Program-made: the position numbers and the translations under genes
Notes under the pieces: generated by a model
What the model was told of the DNA's origin: nothing
The model's database searches: none
What the model saw: only the letters and a program-made list of their open reading frames with translations
Assembly (NCBI GenBank): GCA_015956445.1
Contig: WIUZ02000016.1
Location: 558,001 to 622,000 of the forward strand
DNA: 64,000 bases
DNA from: Thelephora terrestris
Taxonomy: Eukaryota > Basidiomycota > Agaricomycetes > Thelephorales > Thelephoraceae
Direction of reading: 5' to 3'
In this document: positions 12,019-22,770 of the stretch, piece after piece
Layout: each line of letters starts with the position of its first letter
Position numbering within the stretch: the first letter of the stretch is position 1

Positions 12019-13872
12019 TTAGATTGATATGGCACCGGATTCGAGGCCGAGGACCACATGTTTCAACTGATCTTTCAGGCTCCGTCCAGCCAGGTCCCGT
12101 TCACGAATCTCTTGCGCGTGGGCAGTCTTCGCGACCTTCAATTCGGTCTCCACACCTGCCCTATTCTTCCTCTCTTCGTCGAGTTGACCCTGGACCTCTC
12201 GCAACGTCGATTGTTCCTGAGCAAGTCGAGCGTGCATACCCACGAGTTTCTCCCTAATGTTATCGATCTCGGCGTCCTTCTTGCGCAACTCCCCTGGAAG
12301 TCTTCCGGCCAGTGCCCACATCCGAGCTATCCAACGGCGTCTGCTTTGTGCGATCTCGATGCGATCTCCCTTAGCCCTCTCGAGCTTGCCCTGTATGCGC
12401 GCGATCTCCCCTTGCAAACCGGTGATCCCGGATTCAAGACGCGTGATGACTGCCTTCAGCTCTTGGTTCTCGGCACGAAGCTCGTCACGCTGCCGGACCG
12501 CTCGATCTGCAACGGCCTCGATGTTGGAAATGGTACCCTGTCCGTTCCGAGAGAGTGTTCGTAGGACGTATTCCTCTTTCCGTAGGAGTGTTGCATTTTC
12601 CTGCATCAAGGCAGAAATTCGATCCTCGAGTGTGTTCACGACACCGGGCTGAGACTGGCCTGCTCGTGGAGTGGGTGAATCAAAACTGGGACTGGGACCG
12701 GGACCGGGAGAGAAAACGGAGGAGGAATCGTGATGATCTGCGACGGCGTCATCCATCCCGACATCTTGTTCGCCAGCGTTACAAATCATCTACGAAAGCA
12801 CGGAGGAGTAAGTCGAGTGTGATGAGTGTGTGTTTTGTAAACGAACATGATTTCCGGGCGCTTTGGCGGGAGTGACTCCGGGGGTAACAAGTCCATATGC
12901 AATCTCAGTTCCATGAAGGGTAGTCGTGCGATGTACGGGCTGTTGTCGGGAGGGTCCTGGATTTCCCGCAACGCGTGCTTCAGAGACTCGAGGTACTTCG
13001 ACGGTGATGGCCTCGGGCTCATCGTTTGCGGCTTCTGGGAGCGACTGGGCGCTTTTTGGGTCGATTAACTCAATGCACAATTTTGGAACCGTCCTGTCCC
13101 TTACCTTTGTGGTTGGGAGTTACCGACGGTGGGAAGATCTGCCGTCACCTCTTGGGAAGCGTTCTGGTTCCAATGCTGCTACGAGAGGGGTCAGAGATTG
13201 CACACTTGAGTTGTATAGAAGATGAGGCGGGCGCACCGAATGTGAACTTCGAGACGATAGCGGAGAGGTAGATCCTGTGACGGTGGCAACGACTTCCAAA
13301 ACAGATCGATCACGCGTAATCATCCTTGTTCTTAAGACCCCGGCAAGTTTGTTAACGTGTCTCGTTAGTTTTTTGCCAGTGATACTGGGGTCGGAAAGAA
13401 CAAGGTTCATGCTAGTCGTGTGGTATATCAGTAAAACCAAGAGATTCAGCGGGAATATGACTCACGCCTTCCGTGCCTGAGGAGATAGCTTCATATGCCC
13501 CTTCTTCAAGGGTATAATGTTTCCTGTATCGCGCTGTGAAATGTTGGCAAAGGAGATCTCCACAGACCACGCTAGCGGGGCGACGCACCATCTCGTGGAC
13601 ACAATTTCTGCTGATAGTTATGTAACGTTTGGTTGTCTCCCCATTATGAACGCGGCCTGAGGATTTGAGTCAGTGAGGACACGAGCTGGAAACATGAACG
13701 AGGTACGTTCTGCGCGGATGGTGTTGATATGCGTTGACTTGCGGGGTCGTCCGTGCAGTGTTGAAACAACCTCTGACGATGGTATTGAGAATAGGACTAG
13801 ATCGGTGGAAAGGATATGCTCACGACCGTCAATGTTCAAATCCTTGTACGGGACCCTATGGGTGTCCCGAGC
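12019..13872 (-). CDS. Unrecognised protein with C-terminal coiled coil
   Basis: I do not recognise the family. The last exon (12019-12789, about 256 residues) encodes an acidic Ser/Pro linker and then a long coiled coil starting near NTLEDRISALMQENATLLRK. Upstream exons are partly resolved. One joins at about 12849 (donor GTTCGT) and runs up to about 13100, encoding KLCIELIDPKSAQSLPEAAN. A 55-nt intron precedes it, and before that is an exon near 13150-13270 encoding IVSKFTFGAPASSSIQLK. Further up, 13480-13600 can encode VCGDLLCQHFTARYRKHYTL. The likely start is ATG at 13872 (MARDTHRVPYKDLNIDG). Two exon joins between 13270 and 13600 are unresolved, so total length is uncertain. It is divergent from the syntaxin gene. 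Confidence 0.5.
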
Positions 13873-14275
13873 CATCCTGGTATCAGTAGGGGAGTAGGTG
13901 GGGAGAGGAGGAGGTCTTGCGCAGAGGAAATTTCTTGGGTGGTGAAATCGCTTTATATACTGAAACAGAAGTCCGCGTTCTGAAAGAGCCACTCTCAGTG
14001 GCTCATCTTCCTTTCTACTTTCTCGTCAAACGAGCCCACGCGGCGAACAAAGCGTTCCATTTACGTAGCAACTCCAGAGAAGAGCCGAGCGGTATCCCAA
14101 GCATTTGCCAGGCGTGAGATGGGGGTGAAAGGATGAGCAAGGGTGGGACAGAGTTTCCTAAAATGGGAATGCAGCGCCATTCCCGCAGTGGGACAAAAAC
14201 AAGCGGTGGTCAGACGCGACCCCTTTCACCACCGCCGTCTGCGACTGCGACTTACTCCTCTTCAGCGCTTCAACC
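13873..14275. promoter_or_regulatory. Divergent promoter region (coiled-coil gene / syntaxin)
   Basis: About 400 bp between diverging genes, so both promoters should be here. No specific binding site was identified. Confidence 0.4.
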
Positions 14276-15611
14276 ATGGCCATGGATCGTCTCGCCGCTT
14301 TGAGGGTATTTTTCTTTCTCTCCTTACTTTCAAAAACTTTTGCGCTCACCTCCTTTCAAAGGCCCAGCGACAGCCCCAGGACAGTTATGAGTTGAATCCT
14401 ACTCAACAGACAACCGACTACGCTAACAACCAGAGCTCAAACTATGGAAACGACGCTGGGAACGGTTCATCCGACAACTTTTTTGACGAGGTAAGTCCTC
14501 GTGCCGGCCCAATTTCACACAGGGTCACGCCGCTCACCAGGGATTCTCCTGCTTAGGTCTCGAATGTCCAGGGATTGATCAACCAGTTCAACAGCGACGT
14601 CGCTCGGATCACAGAACTTCAAGGAAGGTCGCTGAACGTTGTCGACGAGTCCAGCCAGAACCTCGCGCAGCTCGATGACCAGGTCGCTCAGACTCGGGAT
14701 CTTGGAAATCAAATCAAGCGACGGATTGAAGCCCTTAAAAAGCAGCCCGTCCCTCGCGGTCAGGAGGCTCGAAAGAACCAGGTGCGCCGCCTTCGCGCTC
14801 GTGCCGTCTCCTGAATGGTCTTTTGAATGCGGTACTCCCACTCAACAGGTCAACGTTGTCGCCAAGCAGTTCATGACGGCTCTTCAAAACTACACGCAAG
14901 TTGAAAAGGACTATCGCCAGAAACAACGTGCCCGGGTCGAGAGACAGTTCAAGATTGGTCAGTGGCGGCGATGGACCGGGGCTAGATATAAAGCAGCGCT
15001 GAATCTTTTCCCGTAGTCAAACCCGACGCCACCCCCGAAGAGGTCGCCGCTGTAGTCGACAACACTGATGGGGCTGGTGGTCAAGTCTTCTCCCAAGCTG
15101 TACGTTCTATGGTCCCCGCTCGCTTCAACAACGCTTACCAAACAATGGTCTCGAAAGCTTTCCAGCTCGACCAGGTATGGTCAGTCCAGAACAGCATACA
15201 AGGAAGTCCAGGATCGTCAGGAAGACATCAAGAAGATTGAGCGCACGCTCGAGGAGCTCGCTCAGTTGTTCAATGACGTAAGCCCCCTTTTCCTGCTCCC
15301 CAATACCCTCACTGACATGTGATTTCAGATGAGCGTCCTGGTCGCTCAACAGGACGAGTCGATAGACTACATCCAGAATACAGCCCATGACATTGAGCAG
15401 GATGCTTCAAAGGGGTGCGTCACACTTACGATCCGTGCCTCCATGTCGTTGACGCCATCTCCTCAGAGTTGACCACACGGATAAGGCGGTCGTGTCTGCC
15501 CGGGCTGCTCGCAAAAAGCGATGGATCTGCTTCGGTCTTTTCGTTCTCTTACTAGCTATCGTTGCTGCCATCGTCGCTGGTATTGTTGTCACCAACAACA
15601 ATAAGAAGTAA
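14276..15611 (+). CDS. Plasma-membrane syntaxin, Sso1/Sso2 type t-SNARE
   Basis: Qa-SNARE that pairs with Sec9- and Snc-type partners to fuse secretory vesicles at the plasma membrane. Eight exons: 14276-14305, 14362-14490, 14557-14781, 14849-14957, 15017-15099, 15158-15277, 15329-15414 and 15467-15611; 308 residues in frame. The N-terminal Habc bundle starts at about residue 60 (GLINQFNSDVARITELQGRS). The SNARE motif runs from KEVQDRQEDIKKIERTLEEL to DKAVVSARAARKKRWICF; the ionic-layer glutamine fits the QQDESIDYIQ stretch. It ends with a single tail anchor (LFVLLLAIVAAIVAGIVV) and TNNNKK. An ATG two codons downstream (14282) is an alternative start. Confidence 0.93.
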
Positions 15612-16188
15612 TCGTCGTCGGCCTATTTTCTTTATACAGCACACGTATCATCTTCTACGACCATTTATGTTTATCACTTCCCTCTCTATTCTTGGCCGTT
15701 TACTAGCACACGGCCAGTTCTAAAGGACATCCTGATCATCATGAGCCATATACCTCTCCTTTTTCCTTTCCCTCGTATTTATTGTTAACCTTACGGTCGG
15801 CTGCAGTAATATTCGGTACGATGGCCTTTGACGGGATGAAGACGTACATGCCTCAGTAGCTTCTAAGTATCGCACGAGTTCTCCTGGTAAATTGAACTCC
15901 ACACTTTGTGTTGGGCCAAGGTGGCGCTTGGATGGATTTTCCGGCTAGCGACGTTCAAGCCTGGTGATGGCCACAGAATCTTCAAGTTTCCACATTCATC
16001 CGGACGTTTCGCATCGAAGCCACCAGGGCAGATGTATAACCCATCACTTTCGTCATTATGTACCTCAGTGGCGGTCTTCCCTAACGGTCATCGGTGCACT
16101 CTACTAATAGCGACACGCATAAAAGCGGGACAGTCTGTGCAGCTTGATTCTCCACCGCCCCTCCTACACACACTTCACGCCTTTTCCC
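15612..16188. other. Intergenic, start of accessory region
   Basis: 577 bp hold the 3' untranslated region of the syntaxin gene and the promoter of the alpha-galactosidase. No gene or repeat was found here. Confidence 0.45.
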
Positions 16189-18362
16189 ATGAAGCCGGTC
16201 TTCGATTGGCTGAGCCTCCTGCTTCTGATTCCGGGGGTGGTGGTCGGGTACAATAATGGACTCGCTCGAACCCCACAGATGGGGTGGAACACTTGGAACA
16301 GGTTCGGATGCGATATCGACGAGGAGCTCATCGTTGAATCCGCAAAAGTTGTGGCTGGGAGATTGGCGGTCTATGGGTACCAATGTACGCTTCATTCTCT
16401 GCACATCAATACACCCCGGACCCGAGTGGCAATTTTCGCTGATGTTTTCGAATGCAGATGTTGTGATGGACGATTGTCCGCGTTTCTACCAGCTTCAGCC
16501 CGCCGATATTGATATTTGAAGTCGTTCTATAGGTTGGCATGATGTCTCGAGACACCCAGACACCGGTGCCCCTAGGCCGGACCCTGAAAGATTCCCAAGA
16601 GGGATTAAGGCCGTTTCCGACGAAGTGCACGCCCTTGGACTGAAGGTAACTGTTTCGAAGCTCAAGTCATTTCTCTGCAAGTGTTGTTTAACATTGGCGC
16701 GTTAGATTGGAATCTATAGCAGCGCGGGAATGTAGGCGTCGAAGCTATGCTTGTCGGGAATCTATTTGACTGGAATCGAAAGGTATACCTGCGCTGGTCG
16801 GTTCGGTTCACTAGGGTACGAGGAAATCGATGCCAAGACCTACGCCGAGTGGGGAATCGACTATCTTAGTGAGTTATCAAGTGACTCCTTTCCTCTGGGT
16901 AGAGTGCTGAGCAGCCCCCCCCCCCCCCCCCCCCCCCCCCCCACCAGAGTATGACAACTGTTTCAACGAGGGCCAGAGTGGGACTCCGCTCCTTTCGTTT
17001 AACCGGTACGCGATGATGTCTCGCGCACTGAACGCGACCGGACGTCCCATCTTGTATTCCATGTGTAATTGGGGTGAAGACCAACCATGGAACTTTGCAA
17101 CGGTCAGCGGTCAGAGTTTCAACTGCAGCGTGACTGACGCTAACTAGCTGTGGAACAGACCATCGCGAATAGCTGGAGGATGTCCGGGGACATAAGTGAT
17201 GTAAGTGTTCTTTTCCGAACACGGTCAGGTGGAAGTTTGCTGACCGCACGTTACTGTAGCGATTCAATGATTTTGACGAACGGTGTCCGTGCACCAGCAT
17301 GTTAGATTGCAAGCTTCCTGGATTTCGTGAGATCGTGATGGTGTTTGTCTCCGACCTTCTCGGGCTGACGACAATCGATTTTCCTGTCACCTTTAGACTG
17401 CTCTATGGCTCGCATAGTTGACTTCGCTGCTCCCCTAGGACAGAAGGCGGGCCCTGGACAGTGGAACGATCTTGATATGCGTGAGCCTCTTCCCAGGAAT
17501 CTTAGTACCCGATCTCATGTCGGAGTCCACAGTTCAGATCGGGTAGAAATCACGTCTCTCCTCCCTACTCCAACAATGCCTCTGACACTCGCACAGAAAC
17601 GGTGGAATGACGTTTGATGAATATGGTAAGCTTTACGCCTTTTGGTATGCATGATGGACCGCTCTTATAAAGGCCTTCAGTGACACACTTCTCGATGTGG
17701 GCGCTGCTGAAGAGCCCGTTGATACTGGGTAACGATTTGCTCAACATGGTGCGTGCTGTGGGATGCGAAGTAAACGCCCCATAGTATTCATTTCCGCTCT
17801 ACCCTCCAGTCGAACGAAACTTGGACCGTTATCACGAATACAGCGATCATCGCGGTAAATCAAGATCTGAATGGGCAGCCAGGGATACGGCTGTGGAAGA
17901 CGCTGGTCCCTGAGGGCGGCGACTTGCAGTTGTGGAGGAGTGAACTGGTAAACAGGCAAGGGAAATCCTGACAGGTACTCGGCCATTGCCTCATGGTCAT
18001 CTTCCTCAGCTCCTTCGCGGTCGCTCTCATGAACGCCTCTCCCGAAGAACATGTTATAGACGTTTCGTTTACGGACGCCTTCAGAGATATGGTATGTAGA
18101 GAACTCTTCTTGTTGGTTCGGTGAATTCGAGCTGATCCACCCACCCAAGGACAAGTACTGGTGGGAAGCCACCTACACCGTTTATGATTTATGGGAGAAG
18201 GACGGGGAAGGGGAATGGGGGCGGAGTCTTGGAACTATGTCGGGCGGTATACGAGGGGTCACTGTTGCAAGCCACCAGACAAAGGTCTGGAGGTTGGTTC
18301 CGGTTTCTCAGCCACAACGCAAGCGTGGAAAGCACGCGCATTGCTATCTTCCTCGACTTTGA
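16189..18362 (+). CDS. Secreted GH27 alpha-galactosidase, many small exons
   Basis: Extracellular enzyme releasing terminal alpha-galactose from plant oligosaccharides and galactomannan. Residues 1-20 ([20 protein letters not shown]) form a signal peptide. GH27 marks follow: [31 protein letters not shown] (nucleophile Asp), SWRMSGDI (acid/base Asp) and GQWNDLDM. Exons to 17748: 16189-16384, 16458-16475, 16533-16645, 16706-16731, 16783-16868, 16948-17102, 17159-17200, 17260-17326, 17397-17480, 17533-17542, 17597-17625, 17681-17748; the sum is a whole number of codons. Next is 17810 to about 18091, then 18150-18362 (ending [14 protein letters not shown]). Between 17948 and 18010 I could not find a splice that avoids the in-frame TGA at 17969-17971, so the C-terminal beta domain may be altered or the gene may be damaged. 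Confidence 0.85.
16915..16942 (+). repeat. 28-bp poly-C run next to a splice acceptor
   Basis: A pure run of 28 C lies inside the fifth intron of the alpha-galactosidase gene and ends only five bases before exon 6 (acceptor ACCAG). It replaces the usual polypyrimidine tract. Its exact length may be an assembly estimate. Confidence 0.9.
17533..17542 (+). other. 10-nt microexon of the alpha-galactosidase gene
   Basis: The ten bases TTCAGATCGG are flanked by CACAG and GTAGAA and by introns of normal size (52 and 54 nt). Including them restores the family-conserved stretch after NDLDM as LQIGNGGM (usual form LEVGNGGM) and keeps frame with the next exon. Skipping them breaks the frame. The broken copy at 35 kb keeps the ten bases (35381-35390 region) but its acceptor reads CACAA. 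Confidence 0.85.
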
Positions 18363-18712
18363 TTCTGTGTATCGTTCAATTGATGAACAGTGTCCGGACA
18401 CCAACCTGGGAGAATCTGGGAAATGGCCTGATGAAGCTGATTTACGCTTTCTCCAAAATTCGATCGGCACCAACGGAAGAGGGGACTCCCCTCGCTTGTC
18501 AGAGTCAGACTATCAGCCCTCTTGTCTCTCACCCCCCCCCACCTCTCGCCCTCTCAGTTTTTCTGCTGTCGCTTATCAATTTTGTGGACGGCAGGGTCAA
18601 ACTCCCTGTTTTGAAAATATCTGGTCCTGTGACAAATTTGAACCTGCCCCACGGTTCACGATTCCACCTTCCCCGCTACCTTCTGGTTTGAACCACAAGA
18701 ATTATTTAAGAA
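18363..18712. promoter_or_regulatory. Gap between alpha-galactosidase and FunK1 kinase
   Basis: 350 bp, including a C-rich run near 18531-18541. It presumably holds the promoter of the kinase gene. No separate gene is supported. Confidence 0.4.
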
Positions 18713-21172
18713 ATGGCACTTGTCGACTTTAATGGGCTCGTCTTCCTACATAACTTGGTCTACAGCGATGCGGGGATCATCACAAACGCCTCCGACCGCG
18801 TTAGAAAATACGATAGCAACGACTACAAGCGATTTATCGTTCGGGATTTCGAGCATCATCGGGTTTTCGTCGACATAGAAGATTTCATGAAGCATGTTCT
18901 GCACGTCCCCGACAATTGGAAGACCGAATGGGCGCCGGCAATCAAGAAAATCAAGAACGACAGGTCTTTTAGATCCGAATTCAAGGGCTATCGTGAGCAA
19001 TGCAACGCCTTTGGTTCCCAGGAGAAAGAATTCTACCTACAGCTGGTGGATACGCTCAACACAATTCTCGACGTCGCCCGCAAGTCCTCCATCAAGCTAG
19101 AAACCCCTCAGCGGTACATTGTGAATGACCCCAAAAGGCTCCACTTTGGGGTATTGAACGAAGCCAATCTCACACCCGATGTCATCTCCCTCCACGAAAA
19201 CCTCCATTGCAACCTCCAAAAGGACGAGATAGAGAAGCGGCGCCGGGATGGGACGCCTCTCACCTGGGCAAGTCCACTGCAGGTGCTAGAAGTTAAGCAC
19301 TTTGATACCGCCCTAGTTGACGGGTCACACATGCCAAGGTTGAAGATGAATGGTAAGCATACAATATCTCTTGTTAATGTTTCCTGAATGATGGGAGACC
19401 ACAGGAAAGGACCCGAAGACCAGTCACGCTGGACCGCCGACGAAGTGCCGGTACAAGCCCCTCCCTGTGCAAACAACCAGTAAACCACCGAAGCGTGCTC
19501 TGGATGGGTCGTCCAGGCCCAGTCGCAAGGCACAGAAGCAGGGTCCGAAGTCAACCCCCAATCGCACAAGTGTCCAGTCTGAAGAAGAAGAGCCGTACCC
19601 ATCAGAAGAGCTGCCTCGCACAAAAGAGACGGGTCGTCAGAAGGAGGTGTATATCCAGATTGGAAAATACCTCTTCGAGCAATTGTCCATCCCGGCCTTC
19701 CGCTCGCACACCACCGTTGGCCTGGTGGACCGCGATCGTATTCAGCTCTATCACGCAAACCGCTCCGTCATTCTCGTTTCGTCCGCAATCAACTTTGGGT
19801 CAACCGACAAGGCAGATGGGCTGGATAAGCTGATTGCGATTGTGATTGCCTTCAGCCGTCTTTCCCTACGCGACGGTGGTATCCTCCATAACCTTGACAA
19901 CGGCAACCTCTTCCAGGACAATGAGAAGCTGCCTATGACCAGGATCAATACACAGCTCGGGGTTTTGCGTGTCCAGGAGAACGAGCTGGAGCTCAAAAAA
20001 GATGGGAAAACTCTGACTCTTCAATATCACGAGGTTGCCTCTCACGAGCCTTCACTGATCGGACGATCGACGGCGGTGCTGCACGCGACGTCTTCGGAGT
20101 GGCAGGACAAGGATCTGGTCGTGAAGATCAGCTGGCCTGGCGCTGACAGGGTCTCCGAAGCCAAATTCCTCAAGAGGGCGATAGAAAAAGCAAAATGTAC
20201 CCCCAATGAATGGGCTGTCAACCACCTCCCTGACCACCTCTTCGATCTCGATGTTGATTTCGACTCGGAGTCAACGCACGGGAAGGTTGCAAGAATGTTC
20301 AAGCGTGCCGAGTTTGTGGAAAGTGAATACAAGTATGAACGGCGTGCGCTCCGGATCATCGTCCAAGGATGCCTGTACCCCCTCAATACATTGACGGACG
20401 TGAAGGAAATCGCTCAGGTCCTGTTGGATGTCGCGTGTAGTGCGTACTTTCATTCACCTCCCGGTTACCGTGTGCTGATCTTGATTTAGTCCACCGATGG
20501 CTTTACGAGAAGGTTGGAATCCTCCACTGCGACCTGAGCCTGAAAAACATCATGTATCGGAAAATCAATGGGAAGGTCTACGGTGTATTAAACGACTTTG
20601 ATCTTTCATCGTGGACGGCCTCTTTGACCTCCGACTACACAAGAACCTCACAGCAAAGGACAGGGACTCCACCCTATATGGCTGCTGGATTGCTCATGGG
20701 GACCGACACCCTCCATCTTTACAGGCACGACGTGGAATCTCTTTTCTACATCATGTTGGTGCTGGCCTCACACCACGAGATACAGCAGGATGGGGTACGA
20801 ACACGGCGTGGACTCGAAACACTACCCTTCGAAGAGTGGTTTGACCAGCCGTCGTATAAAACCCTTGGTTCCCTAAAGCAGAGTTTCTTGATGATGTTGC
20901 CTCCTCTTGATCTGTCTCCAACCTTCGAGGACTTTCGTGACTGGTTGCAGGAGCTCCGCTTTTCTCTCCATAAGGGCATACTTTCAGAATGTCAATACAA
21001 GGGCAAGGTGACTCGGCAAGAGGAAGGGCACGGGGCTGGGCCATCGCGGGTCATCCCACCTGACGAGGAGATTTTGGGAGGATCGATCTGCTATTCTGCG
21101 CTGATCAGCCCAGCCCGTAACCTCAAGGGAAAGCTTGAAGGTCTCATCGTCCGTTACGAGTCCGAGTCATGA
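18713..21172 (+). CDS. FunK1-type protein kinase, paralogue 1
   Basis: Member of the fungal-specific FunK1 kinase family, expanded in mushroom-forming basidiomycetes; substrates unknown. Three exons (18713-19352, 19405-20439, 20490-21172) give 785 residues in frame. A conserved N-terminal region opens MALVDFNGLVFLHNLV. A Ser/Lys-rich linker spans about 215-275. The kinase part has a VVKISWP segment near 450 (ATP-site Lys), HCDLSLKNI near 571 (usually HRDLSLNNI) and NDFDLSSW in place of DFG. The first residue after H is Cys here and Arg in the two paralogues at 26 and 44 kb, so catalytic strength may differ. It lacks the roughly 70-residue Pro-rich insert that the other two have after residue 20. 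Confidence 0.92.
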
Positions 21173-21283
21173 TCTTCTGATACATTTTCTTTCTATCCTC
21201 GTTGTGTATATGTTTTAGCATTATTGACCTGAGCATCCGTACCAACGCAATCTCGTCGTCGGAAATATACCACTTCTCGACTT

Positions 21284-21450
21284 CTCGACCGTGACCTTCC
21301 CGTCACGCGGAAAGGCGTCGATTCTGTTTGGTTGGGAGGGAATGAGGCGAACGTCGAGCAGGGAAAATGAAGGGGTCTCCGGAGCTCCTCGTACCGGTCG
21401 GTCGGTGTTGCGGGAGGATGGAGAACTTTCTAGACCAGCGGAAGCGGTGG
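21284..21450. repeat. Repeat R2, copy 1
   Basis: A stretch beginning near CGTCACGCGGAAAGGCGTCG is closely matched at 36995-37125. The two copies share most bases, including GAACGTCGAGCAGGGAAAAT. It encodes nothing recognisable. Confidence 0.7.
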
Positions 21451-21809
21451 AATTGGTACTTCTTGGTACTTGTATAGACCGCTTTTCCCATTGAAGAAGG
21501 CTTCGCTCTGCAGCTATCCCATCTGCAATGAGTGTGCCGATATCGTGAAGCGAACCAATAGTGGGGGTCTAGGGGACAAGTTACCGGTAGTGGGGTGGTA
21601 CCAGAGACCTTTCGTTGTCGGTGTATCCTACTATACATAAACGATGGCGTTGTGTGCCTTCAAGTTCCTATTCACGCGTACGACCAACTCCCTCGGCAGT
21701 TTCCGACGCCCTTGGTTCTTGACTCCCACCCAATCACTTGGTCTGTCGTCGCCGTATAGTCTCGTTGATGGAAGTATGGTATCTCATTCGTGCACCGCAT
21801 GAGCTTACG

Positions 21810-22330
21810 CGCCATGAGTACGTTCTAGACCTCGGGTCCTCTTTGCAACGATCACTCGGCACTCTCAGAAAGGCGAACTCGTTTCTCAAACGGGGGCCCA
21901 TACCTGACCTCAAGAAAGACGGCGAGGATGTGCACCATAGAAGTCAAGTAGGTAGCTTGCTGATCATCTGCGCCCAGGGGTAGATCCCTTGTCCAACTTG
22001 AACCGAGACCAAGCCCGCCGGAAGAAACAAAGAATACACTGCGAAGGCTGACAATTCCCAATCTCCGCCCAAGCTAGAAACATGAGTCGGGCGAGGAGCG
22101 TGCGCGTTCTCAAACCAATATTCGACATGGGTGACACCAGTGGGAGGCGAGGATACTAATACAGAGCCGAGGGCGATAGCATCCACATGCAACAGCCCTT
22201 GGATGGTGGAGGAGCGGGTTGATTGGAAGGGCCCCCGACACTCGGAACGTGTGTGGCCGACGTCGACCAAACAAGAAGGGAAGTTCGACGATACAGGTGC
22301 ATGCAGCACAGTTGTTTGATATGTGCGTGG
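21810..22330 (-). pseudogene. Fragment of three-helix membrane protein family
   Basis: Clear nucleotide similarity to the gene at 49350-50538: the run around 21944-21990 encodes the same PLGADDQQATYLTSMVH segment. The rest of the match continues to about 22250 with frame breaks. The 21810-21930 end resembles the 3' fragments found at 24.9, 43.0 and 48.0 kb. It is a decayed copy lacking an intact reading frame. Confidence 0.65.
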
Positions 22331-22770
22331 GTTGTGGTGATCTTTCACCGGGACAGCATCATTTATGTATGTCGATAGAAAGCAAAACTTGGGTGAAACA
22401 CATACTTAGATGCGATCAAGGCGTCGGTTCTTGACGTAGTACTGATCATCAACTTTTTTTAACAGCTTCGACCCTGCAATCAGATACGAGTCTCTTAGTT
22501 GAGATTCTCTGATACTACATCGTACGTTTGTAGTATGTAAGGCGTCGATTCTACTCAAGATCATGTTCCAACTTTGCCTGTGTCCGCCTCCTCTACTAGT
22601 TGCCCGGTACCCTTATGTCCTCAGCACTAGACGAGCTTGTCCAGGGTGGACAAGACATGTGCGTCCTTTGCCTTCCCCTCGCGACAGTGTTCATCCTGAC
22701 CCCACTGCCGCCAGTACCTCTATTAAGGTAAGCCTAGGTCGTGTGTTTGTTAGTGTCTCAGACTTGATAG
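22331..22770. other. Gap before DUF6533 gene, possible first exon
   Basis: About 440 bp. A first exon of the next gene could lie at about 22563-22731, ending at a GTAAGC donor, but its frame is not certain. Nothing else is seen. Confidence 0.35.

Noticed and set aside
12786-13022. Alternative frame for the penultimate coiled-coil-gene exon (KYLESLKHALREIQDPPDNS)
   Set aside because: It can join the last exon, but a TAA lies just upstream and it does not connect to the preceding exon; the other frame joins on both sides.
16732-16782. Premature stop in alpha-galactosidase exon 4
   Set aside because: The TAG is inside a 51-nt intron; splicing gives [13 protein letters not shown] as expected for GH27.
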